From Chrysochromulina tobinii (Eukaryota; Haptophyta; Prymnesiales; Chrysochromulinaceae): 16,533 nucleotides of DNA. Location of the stretch: NCBI GenBank assembly GCA_001275005.1, contig JWZX01002027.1, positions 1 through 16,533 of the forward strand, written 5' to 3'. Positions 7,269 to 16,340 of this stretch are shown piece by piece. Numbering within the stretch: position 1 is the first letter of the stretch; each line of letters starts with the position of its first letter. The notes below the pieces were generated by a model that saw only the letters and a program-made list of their open reading frames with translations, searched no databases and was not told the origin of the DNA. The position numbers and the translations under genes were made by a program.

Positions 7269-7864
7269 GACGCTGACAACGCTCTGTGCCACAGCCACCG
7301 TGTACTCGAAACCGCGGGTGCACGCACTGCGGGTGCTACCCAAGCAACTACCGCAGAGCACAGAGAGGAGTGCAAGTTCGCGATCCGCACAGGCGGCACA
7401 GGGTTTATGTGTGAATGTGATTGAGAGACTGATTGGGTCGAAAGTTGCGAGCGATAAATCACAGAGACATTCACATTCACACATACACACACGGCGGGAA
7501 CCGCACGGGGGCGGTCTAGATTTAAGATTACAAGATAAGCAAGAAGGGTCCAAGTCCAAGCGTCCAACATGCTTACAGTGAGCTTGAAGCTCATGTGGCG
7601 GGTGCGGCGAGAAGAATGGTTGTGCAACACATGTCGTTAGGCAGTTTCTCAGTCAGTCAGTTTACAGTTACATGTCGCGGACCCCGCCCCCCGCGCTCAC
7701 CACGCTCGCGGCCGTCTCACCGGATACTCATTAACTCAAAGTACGTACGCGACGGCTCCGCGCGAGACCCTCCGCGTCCTCCTATTGTGAATCCTGGGCT
7801 GGGTAAGTGGGTTGGAACTTCATGCTTGGCTGGTTCACAGTGAGAGCTGCGGCCCCTTCCTGAT
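7269..7864. promoter_or_regulatory. Intergenic region: kinase promoter/5' UTR and 3' flank of EF-hand membrane protein gene
   Basis: About 600 bp. The part next to the kinase (7269-7560) contains an inverted CCAAT sequence (ATTGG, 7432-7436), in sense orientation for the kinase and about 165 bases upstream of its ATG, and a CA-rich stretch at 7469-7492. The kinase frame stays open upstream to 7559, but that peptide shows no domain and I treat it as untranslated. From 7600 to 7860 I recognise nothing. Confidence 0.4.
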
Positions 7865-10800
7865 CTAGACAAATACCTGTACGCCGCCTGCACGTGGGGC
7901 GCCGCCGCGTCCTCCACTGCCGCGGCCTCCTCTGCCGGCCGCAGCCGGAGTGCTCAGCGGAGTCACACGTCGCCCACTAGCCGCCCCTACCCCGGGCCCG
8001 CCGCCGCCAGCGACGAGCTCTGCAAGTTGCGGCACCGTCCTTGGCGACTGCGCTGAGAGTGAAGAGTCGCGAGCTGCTCTGCCTGTGGGCTGCTGCACGG
8101 AAGGGTCGAGCGTGGTGCGTCGTATGCGGCTATGGAGCTCGCGGTAGTCGATCTGGCCTGAGCCGTCCGTGTCGAGCACGGCGAAGATGGCGTCCACCGT
8201 CGAGCTGGGTGCCGCGGGCACACCGAGCGTGTGCACCGCCGCGCGCCACTCGGTCGCGTCGATGAACCCGCTGCCATCCGTGTCGATCTTGCGGAAGAGG
8301 TCAATGGAGCGATCGAGAGATTGAGCCATGCGCGTCTTGATTTGGCTGAGGAGAGTCTTGAGGGCGTCGACCGGTAAGTCGTGAGCTCGAGCGACCGTGT
8401 GCACGTTGCGCTCCTCGACTAGATCGTCCTCTTCACGCTCAAGCTGGTCCAAATTAGGCATACGTTCTATTAAAGGCATTGGCCGCAGAGGGCGTTTGCG
8501 CGCCTCAAAGGCTTGCAGAGGTGCCGCGGCAGATGGTGCATCGGATGGTGCAGCGGCAGGTCGTCCTGCTGCACGGGTGTTGCGGCTGGGGACGACGCCG
8601 GCTGCGCGCGGGGCGGCGCTTGGGCCGGCGGCCGAGCACGGCGTCTGGCGCGGCGGTTGGCGCGCCTTGGGCACCGGCGTTGGAAGCGCCTTCTCAGTCA
8701 TCATCTCGGCCTTCACCCCGTTTCTCTCCACCATGAGCATCAGCTCAGCCTTCGCCTCGTTGGACACGGCGCGCTCATACTCGATGAACGTAATCTTGCT
8801 CGTTCCGTCGCTCGTTGGGCCCGGCAGCCTACCGGTCTCTTCGAGCTTGCGTACGAGCGCGACCACCTCTCGAAAGCCCTTGGACTCTGCCTGACCCAGG
8901 AGCGCCTCGAGTTCACCGTCGGCCTTGAGCGCCGTGCCGAGCTCCTTCCGGTCGATGGAGCCGCTGCCGTCCGTATTCATCATGTCGAAGATCACGCGCA
9001 CGCGGCTCGTGGCATCCGCAACGGCCCGAAGGCCCTCGGCCTGCACCTCCGCCGGACTCTTGGGCGCCGTCTCTGCCGCCGCCGTCCCTGCCTCCGCCGT
9101 CCCTGCCGCCGCCGTCCCTGCCGCCGCCGTCCCTGCCGCCGCCGTCCCTGCCGCCGCCGTCCCTGCCGCCGCCGTCCCTGCCGCCGCCGTCCCTGCCGCC
9201 TTTTCAAGCGCGGCCTTCTCGGCCGCTGCCTTCTGGGGTACGTCTTTCTTCACGTCTTTCTTCTCGGTAGCCTCAAGCGCCGTGGCCCCCGCCCTCTCGG
9301 CTTCCGTGAGCGGCGATCGCGGTGGCAAACCGCGCTGTGGCGAGCGTGAGGCCACGTCAGAGGCAACGGACTTGCCGTACCCGCCGTGCTCGAGGTCGTC
9401 TGAGCGCCCACCTTGCGCGCCGAGCAGCCCCTGAGCCTCCTCAGCCTTCGGCGAGCACCGAGCGCAGCAAGGGCAGCACTTGCACAGGAGCCGCAGGAGC
9501 AGCAGCAGCAGCAGCCGCAGCGGCCACATGCCCACGCTCGCACGCAGCAAGCACAGGAGCAGGAGCAGAGCGCCCACGACGGCGCTCGCATACTCGAGGC
9601 TCGTGTGCGAGACCCACCATGCCTCGGCGCTCGAGACGCTCGGGACGACGCTCTTTGTCTGATCGTGCGTGAGGACCACAGCCAGCCGTTCCACAGCCAG
9701 CCGTTCCACAGCCAGCCGTTCGGGACGACGTGGTGGCATCGGTGGCGGCGGCGACGGTGGCGATGGCGGCGGCGGCGGCGGCGGCGACGGTGGCGATGGC
9801 GGCGGCGGTGGCGGCGGCGACGGTGGTGATGGCGGTGGCGGTGGCGGCGGCGGCGGCGGTGGCGGCGGCGGCGGTGGCGGTGGCGGTGGCGAGGGTGCCG
9901 GTGATGGTGATGGCGATAGCGGTGGTGGCTTTGGCAGCGGTGGCAGCATCGGCGTTGAGAGTGGTGGCGGTGATGGTGATGGCGGCGTTGGCGAGGGTGG
10001 TGGCGGTGATGGCCGTGGCGGTGATGGTGATGGCGGTGGCGGTGATGGTGATGGCGGTGGCGGTGATGGTGATGGCGGTGGCGGTGATGGTGATGGCGGC
10101 GACGGCGAGGGTGGTGGCGGTGATGGTGATAGCGGTGGCGGCGGCTGTAGCAGGGAGGGCGGCAGCAGCATCGGCGACGTGAGCTTGACCACGACGGGTG
10201 ATGTAGGAGGTAGCGGAGGCCAAAGAGGTGTGGGAGACGATGGAGGTGGCGGGGCCGGTCGCGGTGGCGAGGGCGGCGGCTGCCCCGGCGGTGGAGATGG
10301 CGAAGGAGGTGGCGGGGCCGGTGGCGGTGGCGAGGGCGGCGGCTGCCTCGGCGGTGGAGATGGCGAAGGAGGTGGCGGGGCCGGTGGCGGTGGCGAGGGC
10401 GGCGGCTGCATCGGCGGTGGTGGTGAGGGCATCGGAGGTGGCGGCGGCATCGGAGGCGGCGTCGATGGCGGTTCCGGTGGCGGCAGCGGCGGCTCTGGCA
10501 TCATCGGCGGTGAGGGTGGTGAAGCCATGAAAACGCTGGTCGTGGCGGCGATGTAAATGGCAGCTGCGAGGCACGAAAAGCAGCACAGGCCCCAACGCTG
10601 AGTGGTAGTGAACTTGAACTTCAGATTGAAGCCGCCGCACTTGATGCTACATGTGTCGTCCTGTTCGACGTCCCACTGCTGCAACCCAGCCTTACCACGT
10701 TGGCGAACTGCATCAATTGTCGATTGGAACAAGGCTCCTTGGACGCGGGTGCGCGAGCTCATCACACCTGTCCGTCGCAAGCTTTGAAGCTTTTCAATTG

Positions 10801-11200
10801 CTAGCTCTTGCTCCTCATCCTGCTCGAACTCTTTCTCTAGCATAGCTAGACGATGAGCGTCTTCCTGAGCCTGCTGGGCTCGCGCACGAGTGGCAGGGCT
10901 GAAGAAGCCAGTCGATTCGGGCGACCGACCAGCAGGGCTGAAGAAGCCAGTCGATTCGGGCGACCGACCAGCAGGGCTGAAGAAGCCAGTCGATTCGGGA
11001 AGATCCTGAGAGTCGGGCAAAGAGTAGGCCAAATCTTCCGAGGGTAGACCGAAGGTTACGTTCTTGGAGCGCTGGCTGGCCACTCCAAGTGAGCCACGAC
11101 GATTCAATGGAGAGCCCGATCTATTGCTTCTGGTCTCAGAGATGTTCCCGACGAGGCTTTTCGAACCTCGCTGGCTAGCAACTCCAGGTACACTCTCCAT
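7865..11200 (-). CDS. Two-TM protein with long Pro/Ser-rich loop and cytosolic EF-hands
   Basis: 1111 residues from ATG 11200 (good GCGATGG context). The N-terminal 200 residues are polar, with three PESTGFFSPAGRS repeats (66-103) and a charged helix. TM1 is about 203-225 (CLAAAIYIAATTSVFMA). Residues 227-490 are almost entirely SPPPP/PSPPP, resembling hydroxyproline-rich glycoproteins. TM2 is about 533-570 (VVGALLLLLCLL and RLLLLLLLRLL), followed by a Cys cluster CKCCPCCARC that could be acylated. Then come an Ala-Gly-Thr repeat linker and three EF-hand loops: NTDGSGSIDRKE (about 740, Asn at position 1), DTDGSGFIDATE (about 972) and DTDGSGQIDYRE (about 1008). The last two are canonical. The tail is Gly/Arg-rich. 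With this hairpin topology, the Pro-rich loop would be lumenal or outside and both termini cytosolic. Function is unknown; a calcium-responsive link between membrane and cell covering is inference. The C-terminus ACAG|GTATTT could be a splice donor, so a further exon is possible. Confidence 0.85.
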   Translation of the reverse strand: MESVPGVASQRGSKSLVGNISETRSNRSGSPLNRRGSLGVASQRSKNVTFGLPSEDLAYSLPDSQDLPESTGFFSPAGRSPESTGFFSPAGRSPESTGFFSPATRARAQQAQEDAHRLAMLEKEFEQDEEQELAIEKLQSLRRTGVMSSRTRVQGALFQSTIDAVRQRGKAGLQQWDVEQDDTCSIKCGGFNLKFKFTTTQRWGLCCFSCLAAAIYIAATTSVFMASPPSPPMMPEPPLPPPEPPSTPPPMPPPPPMPSPPPPMQPPPSPPPPAPPPPSPSPPPRQPPPSPPPPAPPPPSPSPPPGQPPPSPPRPAPPPPSSPTPLWPPLPPTSPVVVKLTSPMLLPPSLLQPPPPLSPSPPPPSPSPPSPSPPPPSPSPPPPSPSPPPPSPSPPRPSPPPPSPTPPSPSPPPLSTPMLPPLPKPPPLSPSPSPAPSPPPPPPPPPPPPPPPPPPPPSPPSPPPPPPPSPPSPPPPPPPSPPSPPPPMPPRRPERLAVERLAVERLAVVLTHDQTKSVVPSVSSAEAWWVSHTSLEYASAVVGALLLLLCLLRASVGMWPLRLLLLLLLRLLCKCCPCCARCSPKAEEAQGLLGAQGGRSDDLEHGGYGKSVASDVASRSPQRGLPPRSPLTEAERAGATALEATEKKDVKKDVPQKAAAEKAALEKAAGTAAAGTAAAGTAAAGTAAAGTAAAGTAAAGTAEAGTAAAETAPKSPAEVQAEGLRAVADATSRVRVIFDMMNTDGSGSIDRKELGTALKADGELEALLGQAESKGFREVVALVRKLEETGRLPGPTSDGTSKITFIEYERAVSNEAKAELMLMVERNGVKAEMMTEKALPTPVPKARQPPRQTPCSAAGPSAAPRAAGVVPSRNTRAAGRPAAAPSDAPSAAAPLQAFEARKRPLRPMPLIERMPNLDQLEREEDDLVEERNVHTVARAHDLPVDALKTLLSQIKTRMAQSLDRSIDLFRKIDTDGSGFIDATEWRAAVHTLGVPAAPSSTVDAIFAVLDTDGSGQIDYRELHSRIRRTTLDPSVQQPTGRAARDSSLSAQSPRTVPQLAELVAGGGGPGVGAASGRRVTPLSTPAAAGRGGRGSGGRGGAPRAGGVQVFV
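9075..9200 (-). repeat. 15-bp minisatellite, about 8 units (GTAAA repeat)
   Basis: Unit GCCGCCGTCCCTGCC on the plus strand, nearly perfect; one unit carries CCTCC. On the minus strand it encodes GTAAA pentapeptides between TM2 and the first EF-hand, probably a flexible linker. Confidence 0.95.
9678..9722 (-). repeat. 15-bp triplicate encoding ERLAV
   Basis: Three tandem copies of ACAGCCAGCCGTTCC-type sequence, coding for ERLAV repeats. They lie between the Pro-rich loop and the Trp-rich segment before TM2. Confidence 0.9.
9730..10530 (-). repeat. Low-complexity Pro/Ser coding tract with 18-bp and 63-bp tandem units
   Basis: About 800 bp of GGTGGCGGC/GGTGATGGTGATGGC on the plus strand. Distinct arrays are nested inside it: an 18-bp unit around 10020-10090 and a 63-bp unit from 10242 to about 10420 (three copies). 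The minus strand encodes the SPPPP region. The plus strand is extremely G-rich and could form G-quadruplexes. A plus-strand polyGly frame here is a shadow. Confidence 0.9.
10894..11003 (-). repeat. 39-bp tandem repeat, 2.8 copies (PESTGFFSPAGRS)
   Basis: Copies at 10894-10932, 10933-10971 and 10972-11000 are essentially identical. They encode a 13-residue unit with a Phe-Phe pair and Ser-Pro sites in the predicted cytosolic N-terminus, perhaps a repeated phosphosite or docking motif. Confidence 0.95.
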
Positions 11201-12154
11201 CGCGCTCTCCTCCGGCGTCCTATTGCTGCAGCCGGCTGCAGGGGACTCAAATGCTAGTTGAGTCCAAATGTGCGCTCACCATGGCGCTCTGAAGTCTTCT
11301 TCTCCAAATTGGAACACGTCAGGTCGGCCCTTCAGTTCAGTTCAGTTCAGAAAGAAAGACTGTACAGTAACTGTAGTTGGATTGGCCAAAAAAAACCCAC
11401 TATGGACCGGAGAATCCCCCACGGCTAGCGCCGCGACCCGACATCCCGACCAGCTGCGCGAGATTTTGACCCGTGTCCCGCCTTGGGCCGGGGTTGGGGG
11501 AGAGTAGGGTTTCACAACTACTCAGTTTTACAGGTAGGTAGCCAATTACCCTATGGTGTGTCAACATGGTGGACCACGGACAACCACTAGCGTAAATATC
11601 TTTCAACCATTCAATCGCCCCCGGCACGAGTAGAGCGCCACACAAGGGCGAAGGGGCGCCGCACCTCCTTTCTTACGAGCTCGCTCCGCTCACTCACTCA
11701 CCGGTCATGGATGCATGGTGCATCCGCATGCCAAGACCGAAGACGAGAGCCGTCCGATCTCCGATGCAGCCCTAGACGTGTTGCATGCCAGGGTGAAACC
11801 AAGCGCTCAACGTCCAAGTACGACCTACTCCAAGTACAAGTACCAAGCACCAAGCACGTCCAAGTACCAAGCTCATCCCACGAGCACGACCTACCCACGA
11901 CCGACTACCAAGCGCTCAGCGCAGCGCTTAACCCAGAAAAGCCTCACTCAGCCCCACCCTGATGCTCAGCCCAATTGGTAGGTAGCTCGGTCAGTTACTA
12001 ATCTCTCTCTCTCTCCCATGCTCAGCCCAAGCCCCCACGCTTTTGCCGCCCACGATGGCGCATGCAACCAAAGTTCCCGAGCGCCACGGGGAGTGCCAAC
12101 AAGCAAGTCGAGGTCGCCGTTGAGAAGCGAGCGCGCCATGGCGATTCCCCATGC
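11201..12154. other. Intergenic region (about 950 bp), promoter of EF-hand membrane protein gene; simple repeats
   Basis: Both neighbours are on the minus strand, so the left part holds the promoter of the 11200 gene and the right part the 3' flank of the 12155 gene. Visible content: (TTCAG)4-like tract at 11332-11350, inverted CCAAT (ATTGG) at 11381-11385, a degenerate CCAAGTAC-type repeat at 11813-11930 and a CT microsatellite at 12002-12015. No ORF here shows domain or codon evidence, and I find no tRNA or rRNA. Confidence 0.5.
11813..11930. repeat. Degenerate CCAAGTAC/CCAAGCAC tandem repeat
   Basis: Irregular array of CCAAGTAC, ACAAGTAC, CCAAGCAC and CGACCTAC octamer variants. Imperfect and unlikely to code. 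Confidence 0.7.
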
Positions 12155-15100
12155 TCAGCCCAGCTCCACCGCTTCGCTCATCGCTGCGCCGCCCAAGTGC
12201 ACGACCTCGAGGATGCGGCGCCGGTGGAGCAGCTTGATGATCGGAGGGAAGTCCCCCTGCTCGAGCTGACTCAGGTCCGGCGGCGCGTCCACCCCCAGCT
12301 CCTTGAGCGCGATGGCGTAGTGGGCTGCGTCGCCAGGCGCTATGTGGCAATCGCTCGTCAGCCAGTCCTCGAGCGACGTCCTTCCGGGCAACTTGCTCGA
12401 GGCTCTTCGGGGCGCGCTGCTCGTCAACGTACGTAAGTGAGACGCTAGTGGGGCGCCTTCGCCGCCTTTGCCGCCGCCGCCGCTGCCGCCGCGTGGCGAG
12501 CCGCCGCTGCGTGGGGAGCTGCTGGAGATGGCATCTGCGTGGGGAGATGGCATCTGAGTGGCGCCGCGTGGCGAGCCGCCGCTGCGTGGGGAGCTGCTGC
12601 TGCTGGCCGCAGTAGCGACCCTGGCTTTCGCCGCGAAGCGTCTCATTGTCTCGGTGGCCTTCTCCTTTTCCTGTTGGCGCAACCAGCGGTCGTGTGGGGT
12701 ATCGGGCAAGCACTGGTACACGGCCAAATCGCGACGCAGGATCTGGCCGTGTAGAGTCAGGTCACGGTACTTGTGAGCCACGGGCCGCTTGGGTGGTAGA
12801 GCCTTGCGACTCGGCAGGGCACCGAGCGTGGGGCTAAAGGTGCCGTCAATCTGGTACTCCCCTGGTCCAGGCGTGGCCAGTGTTGGCATGGCCGATTGCT
12901 GCTGTAGCAATTCGGGAGTGCCCACTCCGCAGAAAGTGAGACTGCCCCCACTTCCGCGGCTGACAGCTTCCGCACCGAACCACAAGTCATGTCGAGCCGA
13001 GGTGTTGTGCGGCGTCGTGCCCGGCTCGCGCGTCGCCAGCTGCAGCACCGCGCCCGCGCTCGTAGGCGAGGCATGAGGCGAGGTGGGGGTCCATGGCGGG
13101 GAAGCGGGCCTTGTGATGTCCACCATGTACGAAGCGAAGGACGGTGGCGGCGGCTCTGGAATCCCACGGTAGTAGGGCGACTGCATGGCGGCGAGCTCGA
13201 GCACACGCGCCGGCACACGCACCGAGCCCTCAGCGGACTCTCGAGCAGCATTCAGTGGCGCGCGAGTCGGAGCAGAGGGAGAGCCGCCAGCATCATCCTC
13301 GTGCGCGTCTGACCAGAGCATCCCAACTGGCTTGTGGCTCGCCGCCGCGATCGCCTCCGCGGCCTTTTGGCCCACCGCCGCGTCACGCTGCTCACGGAGC
13401 TCATCCCGCAGTCGTTGCTTGTGTCTCTCGGCCGTCAGCTGGTGAGGCTGCAGCGACACCACGCGCGCCGCCTCGCGCGCAGCTTGGCGCTGCTTTTGCT
13501 CGCTCGCAGCGCGGTGCAGCCGCTCGCTCGCCGCATCGCCAACGGATTTCCTCCTGCTGCCATCTTCCTCCTCTTCCTCCTGCCATAGCTGCAACTGCTT
13601 CTCGAGCGAGCGTTGAGGCGACATGAGCTGTGCCAAGGCCGATGGAGAGGGCGACCCCCCGAGGGAAGACGCCGAAGGGGATGACCGGAGCGATGAGCAG
13701 CAGCTGACGCGGGTGGCAACGAGCAGCTGCTGCCGGCGCGTGGCGGCGGCGGCGGCGGCTGCAGCCTTCTCCTTCAAGGTCGCAATGTCGGCTGCAGCCT
13801 TCTCCTTCAATGCCGCAATGTCAGCTGCAGCCTTCTCCTCGAATGCCGCCATCTCCGCGGCTGCCTTCTCCTCCAACGCCGCCTTTTCAGCAGCTGCCCC
13901 CCTTTCGAGCGCCGCCTTTTCGGCTGCTGCCTTCTGCTCGATTGCCGCCTTCTCAGCTACCACATCCTCCAACGCTTTCTCGAAGGCCGCCCTCTCGGCT
14001 GCCGCCTCCTCCTCCATTGTCGCCTTCTCCGCGGCTGCCTTCTCTTCCATCGCCGCCCTCTCCGCTGCGGCCTTCTGCTCCATCGCCGCCCTCTCGGCTG
14101 CGGCCTTCTTCTCGATGGCTGCCTTCTCGGCTGTTGCGTTATCCAACGCTTTCTCGAAGGCCGCCCTCTCGGCTGCGGCCTTCATCTCCATCGCAGCCCT
14201 CTCGGCTGCTGCCTCTCCCTCCATGGCCGCCTTCTCGGCTGCCGCCTTCTGATCGAACGCCGCCTTCTCGGCCGCTGCCTTCTCAACGAACGCCGCCCTC
14301 TCGGCCGCTGCCCTCTTCTCAATCACCGCCTTCTCGGCTGCTGCCTTATGCTCCATCGCCGCCCTGTCAGCCGCTGCCCTCTTCTCAGCCTTCTCAGCAG
14401 CAGCTTCCTGCTCCATCGCCGCCCTCACGGCCGCTGCTTTTTGCTCCATCGCCACCCTTTCAGCTGCAGCAGCTCGTGCATCAGCCGCCCTCTCGGCCGC
14501 TGCTTTCAGCTCCATAGCCACCCTCTCCGCTGCTGCAGCTCGTGCCTCGGCCGCCAGGCGCGCGGCCTCCACCTTCTTTGCCGCTAGCTTTGCCGCCAGC
14601 GCCTCAGCCTCCGCTGCTGCGGCTGCCTCGGCTGCCAGCCGCGCGGCCTCCACCCTCTCCGCCGCCAGCCGCTTAACTTCCGCCTCCGCTGCTGCCTCTG
14701 CCGCGGCCCGCTCGATTTCCGCCAACCATTCGGCCTCCCTCTTCTCGGCCGCGAGAAGTTCAGCCAGCACCTCAGCCGAACGCTTCGCCTCCGCTGCCGC
14801 GGCTGCCTCTGCCGCCAGCCGCGCCGCCACCCGCTCAATTTCCGCCATCCATTCGGCCTCCCGTTCCGCTGCCGCCAGCAGCTCCGCCTTCTCCGCCTTC
14901 TCCGCCGCCAGCCGCTTTCGCAGCAGCTGGCTGGCTTCCGCGGCTGCAGCTGCCTCGGCTGCCAGCCGCTCGGCCTCCACCCTCTCCGCCGCCAGCCGCT
15001 CCGTGTCTGCCACTGCGGTTGCCTCGGCTGCCAACCGCTCGGCCTCCACCCTCTCTGCCGCCAGCCAAAAAGCCTTCGCCTCTGCAGCACCGTGATGATC

Positions 15101-16009
15101 GCTGTTGGCCATGGCCGCGGGTGGGACATCACAAGTTATGACATCACAAGTCGTGGCCGCCTCCTCTTCGTTGTTCTGTGCGGTCTTCTTCTTCTTCTTC
15201 CTCTTCCTCTTCTTCTTCGCCCCGGCTGCGCCCCCCGCTGGAGCTTCCCCACCGCCGTCCTCGTCGTCTGTTGCGTCCGTGACGAGAGCGGCTTCTCCTG
15301 CCAACGAGTCGCCGCCCGATGGTGCAGAGTCTGGAGTGCCGTCAGCCCAGAGTCCATCAGCAATGAGATCATCGGCCGTCGGAACGAACGGGCTGGCAGC
15401 ATCGCCCAAAGGTGGAGTGTATGGGGTGTCATCCAGAGCGGGCTCGGCAGCGACGTCTCCGGCCAATGCGTCGCCCAAGGGTGGAGAGCCCGGAGTGCTG
15501 TACAGAACAGACGTGAGAACGAAGGCGCTGGCAGAGGGGAGAGGCTGAGCAGCGCGCTGAAGCAGCGCCTCGAGCATGTCGCGGCCTGCTCCCTCAGGGA
15601 CTTTCAAATCGCGCGCCCGCAGCTCCGCGCGCATCTGCGCCGTCGTCATGTGCTGCACTTCCAATGTCTGGGCAGCAACGATTGGTTCGCAGGAGTGCTT
15701 TACCGCCGAATCAAGCACTGCCTTGAAGAAGGACTGAAATTCGCGGACTTGAAGCGCACCGCTTTTGTTCTTGTCACACAAGAAGAGGAGTTTCTTGATC
15801 TTTGCGTCGGGCGGCATCTGCAGGTGGAAGTCGCGGGCAATCTTCATTACCAATACATGCGCCTCGTTGGTGTCGATGCATGTTGAGCCGTCAACGTCCA
15901 ACTCTGCAAACGCAGTCTTGGCGACGGCAGCCAGTGCCTCCTTGTCATCTAGGAGACTCTTCGCCCAAACCAATGCGGCAGCGCGCTGCTCCTCGGAGAC
16001 GTGGTCCAT
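12155..16009 (-). CDS. EF-hand / SAP-like / coiled-coil / STPGR / SAM multidomain protein
   Basis: 1284 residues from ATG 16009 (CTGAATGG context) to TGA at 12155. Two EF-hand loops lie at the N-terminus: [12 protein letters not shown] (38-49, Thr replaces the position-6 Gly) and [12 protein letters not shown] (79-90, canonical). [15 protein letters not shown] to LLQRA (121-153) resembles a SAP helix pair. An acidic/Pro region follows, with two PPLGDA motifs, then a basic cluster [11 protein letters not shown] (about 263-273) that could be a nuclear signal. Residues about 305-755 are an Ala/Glu/Lys/Arg coiled coil, the second half in regular 11-residue repeats such as [11 protein letters not shown]. 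The tail holds TPGPGEY (about 1043-1050), like a SHIPPO/STPGR tubulin-associated motif, two [10 protein letters not shown] repeats, and a C-terminal SAM domain (about 1210-1270, [10 protein letters not shown] to [11 protein letters not shown]). A calcium-sensing scaffold or cytoskeletal role is inference, and I recognise no named orthologue. Confidence 0.85.
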   Translation of the reverse strand: MDHVSEEQRAAALVWAKSLLDDKEALAAVAKTAFAELDVDGSTCIDTNEAHVLVMKIARDFHLQMPPDAKIKKLLFLCDKNKSGALQVREFQSFFKAVLDSAVKHSCEPIVAAQTLEVQHMTTAQMRAELRARDLKVPEGAGRDMLEALLQRAAQPLPSASAFVLTSVLYSTPGSPPLGDALAGDVAAEPALDDTPYTPPLGDAASPFVPTADDLIADGLWADGTPDSAPSGGDSLAGEAALVTDATDDEDGGGEAPAGGAAGAKKKRKRKKKKKTAQNNEEEAATTCDVITCDVPPAAMANSDHHGAAEAKAFWLAAERVEAERLAAEATAVADTERLAAERVEAERLAAEAAAAAEASQLLRKRLAAEKAEKAELLAAAEREAEWMAEIERVAARLAAEAAAAAEAKRSAEVLAELLAAEKREAEWLAEIERAAAEAAAEAEVKRLAAERVEAARLAAEAAAAAEAEALAAKLAAKKVEAARLAAEARAAAAERVAMELKAAAERAADARAAAAERVAMEQKAAAVRAAMEQEAAAEKAEKRAAADRAAMEHKAAAEKAVIEKRAAAERAAFVEKAAAEKAAFDQKAAAEKAAMEGEAAAERAAMEMKAAAERAAFEKALDNATAEKAAIEKKAAAERAAMEQKAAAERAAMEEKAAAEKATMEEEAAAERAAFEKALEDVVAEKAAIEQKAAAEKAALERGAAAEKAALEEKAAAEMAAFEEKAAADIAALKEKAAADIATLKEKAAAAAAAATRRQQLLVATRVSCCSSLRSSPSASSLGGSPSPSALAQLMSPQRSLEKQLQLWQEEEEEDGSRRKSVGDAASERLHRAASEQKQRQAAREAARVVSLQPHQLTAERHKQRLRDELREQRDAAVGQKAAEAIAAASHKPVGMLWSDAHEDDAGGSPSAPTRAPLNAARESAEGSVRVPARVLELAAMQSPYYRGIPEPPPPSFASYMVDITRPASPPWTPTSPHASPTSAGAVLQLATREPGTTPHNTSARHDLWFGAEAVSRGSGGSLTFCGVGTPELLQQQSAMPTLATPGPGEYQIDGTFSPTLGALPSRKALPPKRPVAHKYRDLTLHGQILRRDLAVYQCLPDTPHDRWLRQQEKEKATETMRRFAAKARVATAASSSSSPRSGGSPRGATQMPSPHADAISSSSPRSGGSPRGGSGGGGKGGEGAPLASHLRTLTSSAPRRASSKLPGRTSLEDWLTSDCHIAPGDAAHYAIALKELGVDAPPDLSQLEQGDFPPIIKLLHRRRILEVVHLGGAAMSEAVELG
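12186..12368. repeat. Copy 1 of a 183-bp direct repeat (SAM domain coding)
   Basis: Matches 16351-16533 at 181 of 183 positions by eye, in the same orientation. The differences are 12238 (T versus C) and 12280 (G versus A). It covers most of the SAM domain of the gene ending at 12155. Identity breaks down just outside the left edge; on the right the second copy leaves the window. Confidence 0.97.
12490..12602 (-). repeat. Direct repeat encoding [13 protein letters not shown] twice
   Basis: GCGTGGCGAGCCGCCGCTGC followed by GTGGGGAGCTGCTG occurs twice, about 78 bp apart. Between them GATGGCATCT is also duplicated. The repeats encode Ser/Pro/Arg-rich linker just before the SAM domain, with several SP sites. 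Confidence 0.88.
13750..14530 (-). repeat. 33-bp (11-residue) coiled-coil repeat array with 174-bp higher-order unit
   Basis: Roughly two dozen diverged 33-bp units (GCCGCC..TCGGCTGCTGCCTTC on the plus strand) encode hendecads of the form AAAE(K/R)AAxExK. A larger duplication is superimposed: AACGCTTTCTCGAAGG at 13971 recurs at 14145, 174 bp (58 residues) apart, and the flanking hendecads match in order. This indicates growth by segmental duplication on top of unit expansion. Confidence 0.88.
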
Positions 16010-16340
16010 TCAGGCGGTCCTATCGCGTCAGTCGCGGTCCACCAGGTCCCTTGAAAATGCGTTTCTTTTCTCTGGAAAGTGTGTTTCATCATATGTTGCG
16101 ATGCATGCAGAAAGGATGTCTGAAGTCTGAGGAGATCTGATGTGCACACATGCATTCCCCTGCTGCTGCGCAGCCCACACACGACAAAACCCATGTCACT
16201 CATCCCCAACCCAACGGCGCCCTCGCCAATGGAATCGGTGCTCTTGACGGCGCTCAACCCGAGAGCGCACGACATCGAGGGACATCGAGGATTCGCGGCG
16301 CCGTCGCGGCGCCGTCGCGGCGCCGTCGCGGCACCGGTGC
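16010..16340. promoter_or_regulatory. Spacer: promoter of the EF-hand/SAM gene; 11-bp GC repeats
   Basis: About 330 bp upstream of the 16009 ATG and downstream of the partial gene's stop. It contains GACATCGAGG twice (16271-16290) and three tandem GCGGCGCCGTC units plus a partial one (16295-16337), each holding a GGCGCC palindrome. I see no clear TATA element and no RNA gene. Confidence 0.45.

Noticed and set aside
7432-7436. CCAAT-type boxes upstream of several minus-strand genes (also 11381-11385)
   Set aside because: Spacing to the ATGs is similar (about 165-180), but a 5-mer on either strand is expected by chance in about this much sequence. Noted within the spacer entries rather than as a finding.
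7269-7559. N-terminal extension of the kinase to ATG 7559
   Set aside because: Cys-rich, compositionally unlike the rest and with no domain. MFSYLKK at 7268 matches how NAK kinases begin.
9669-10556. Plus-strand polyglycine frame of 295 codons
   Set aside because: Shadow of the SPPPP region. The minus frame carries transmembrane segments and EF-hands on both sides in one uninterrupted frame.
11991-12713. Minus-strand frame of 240 codons, with a similar frame at 15949-16515
   Set aside because: They share a peptide only because the 183-bp SAM repeat is read in a second frame. The SAM frame itself is convincing.
13810-14517. Plus-strand Pro/Ser-rich frame of 235 codons
   Set aside because: Complement of the Ala/Glu coiled-coil repeats; only low complexity.
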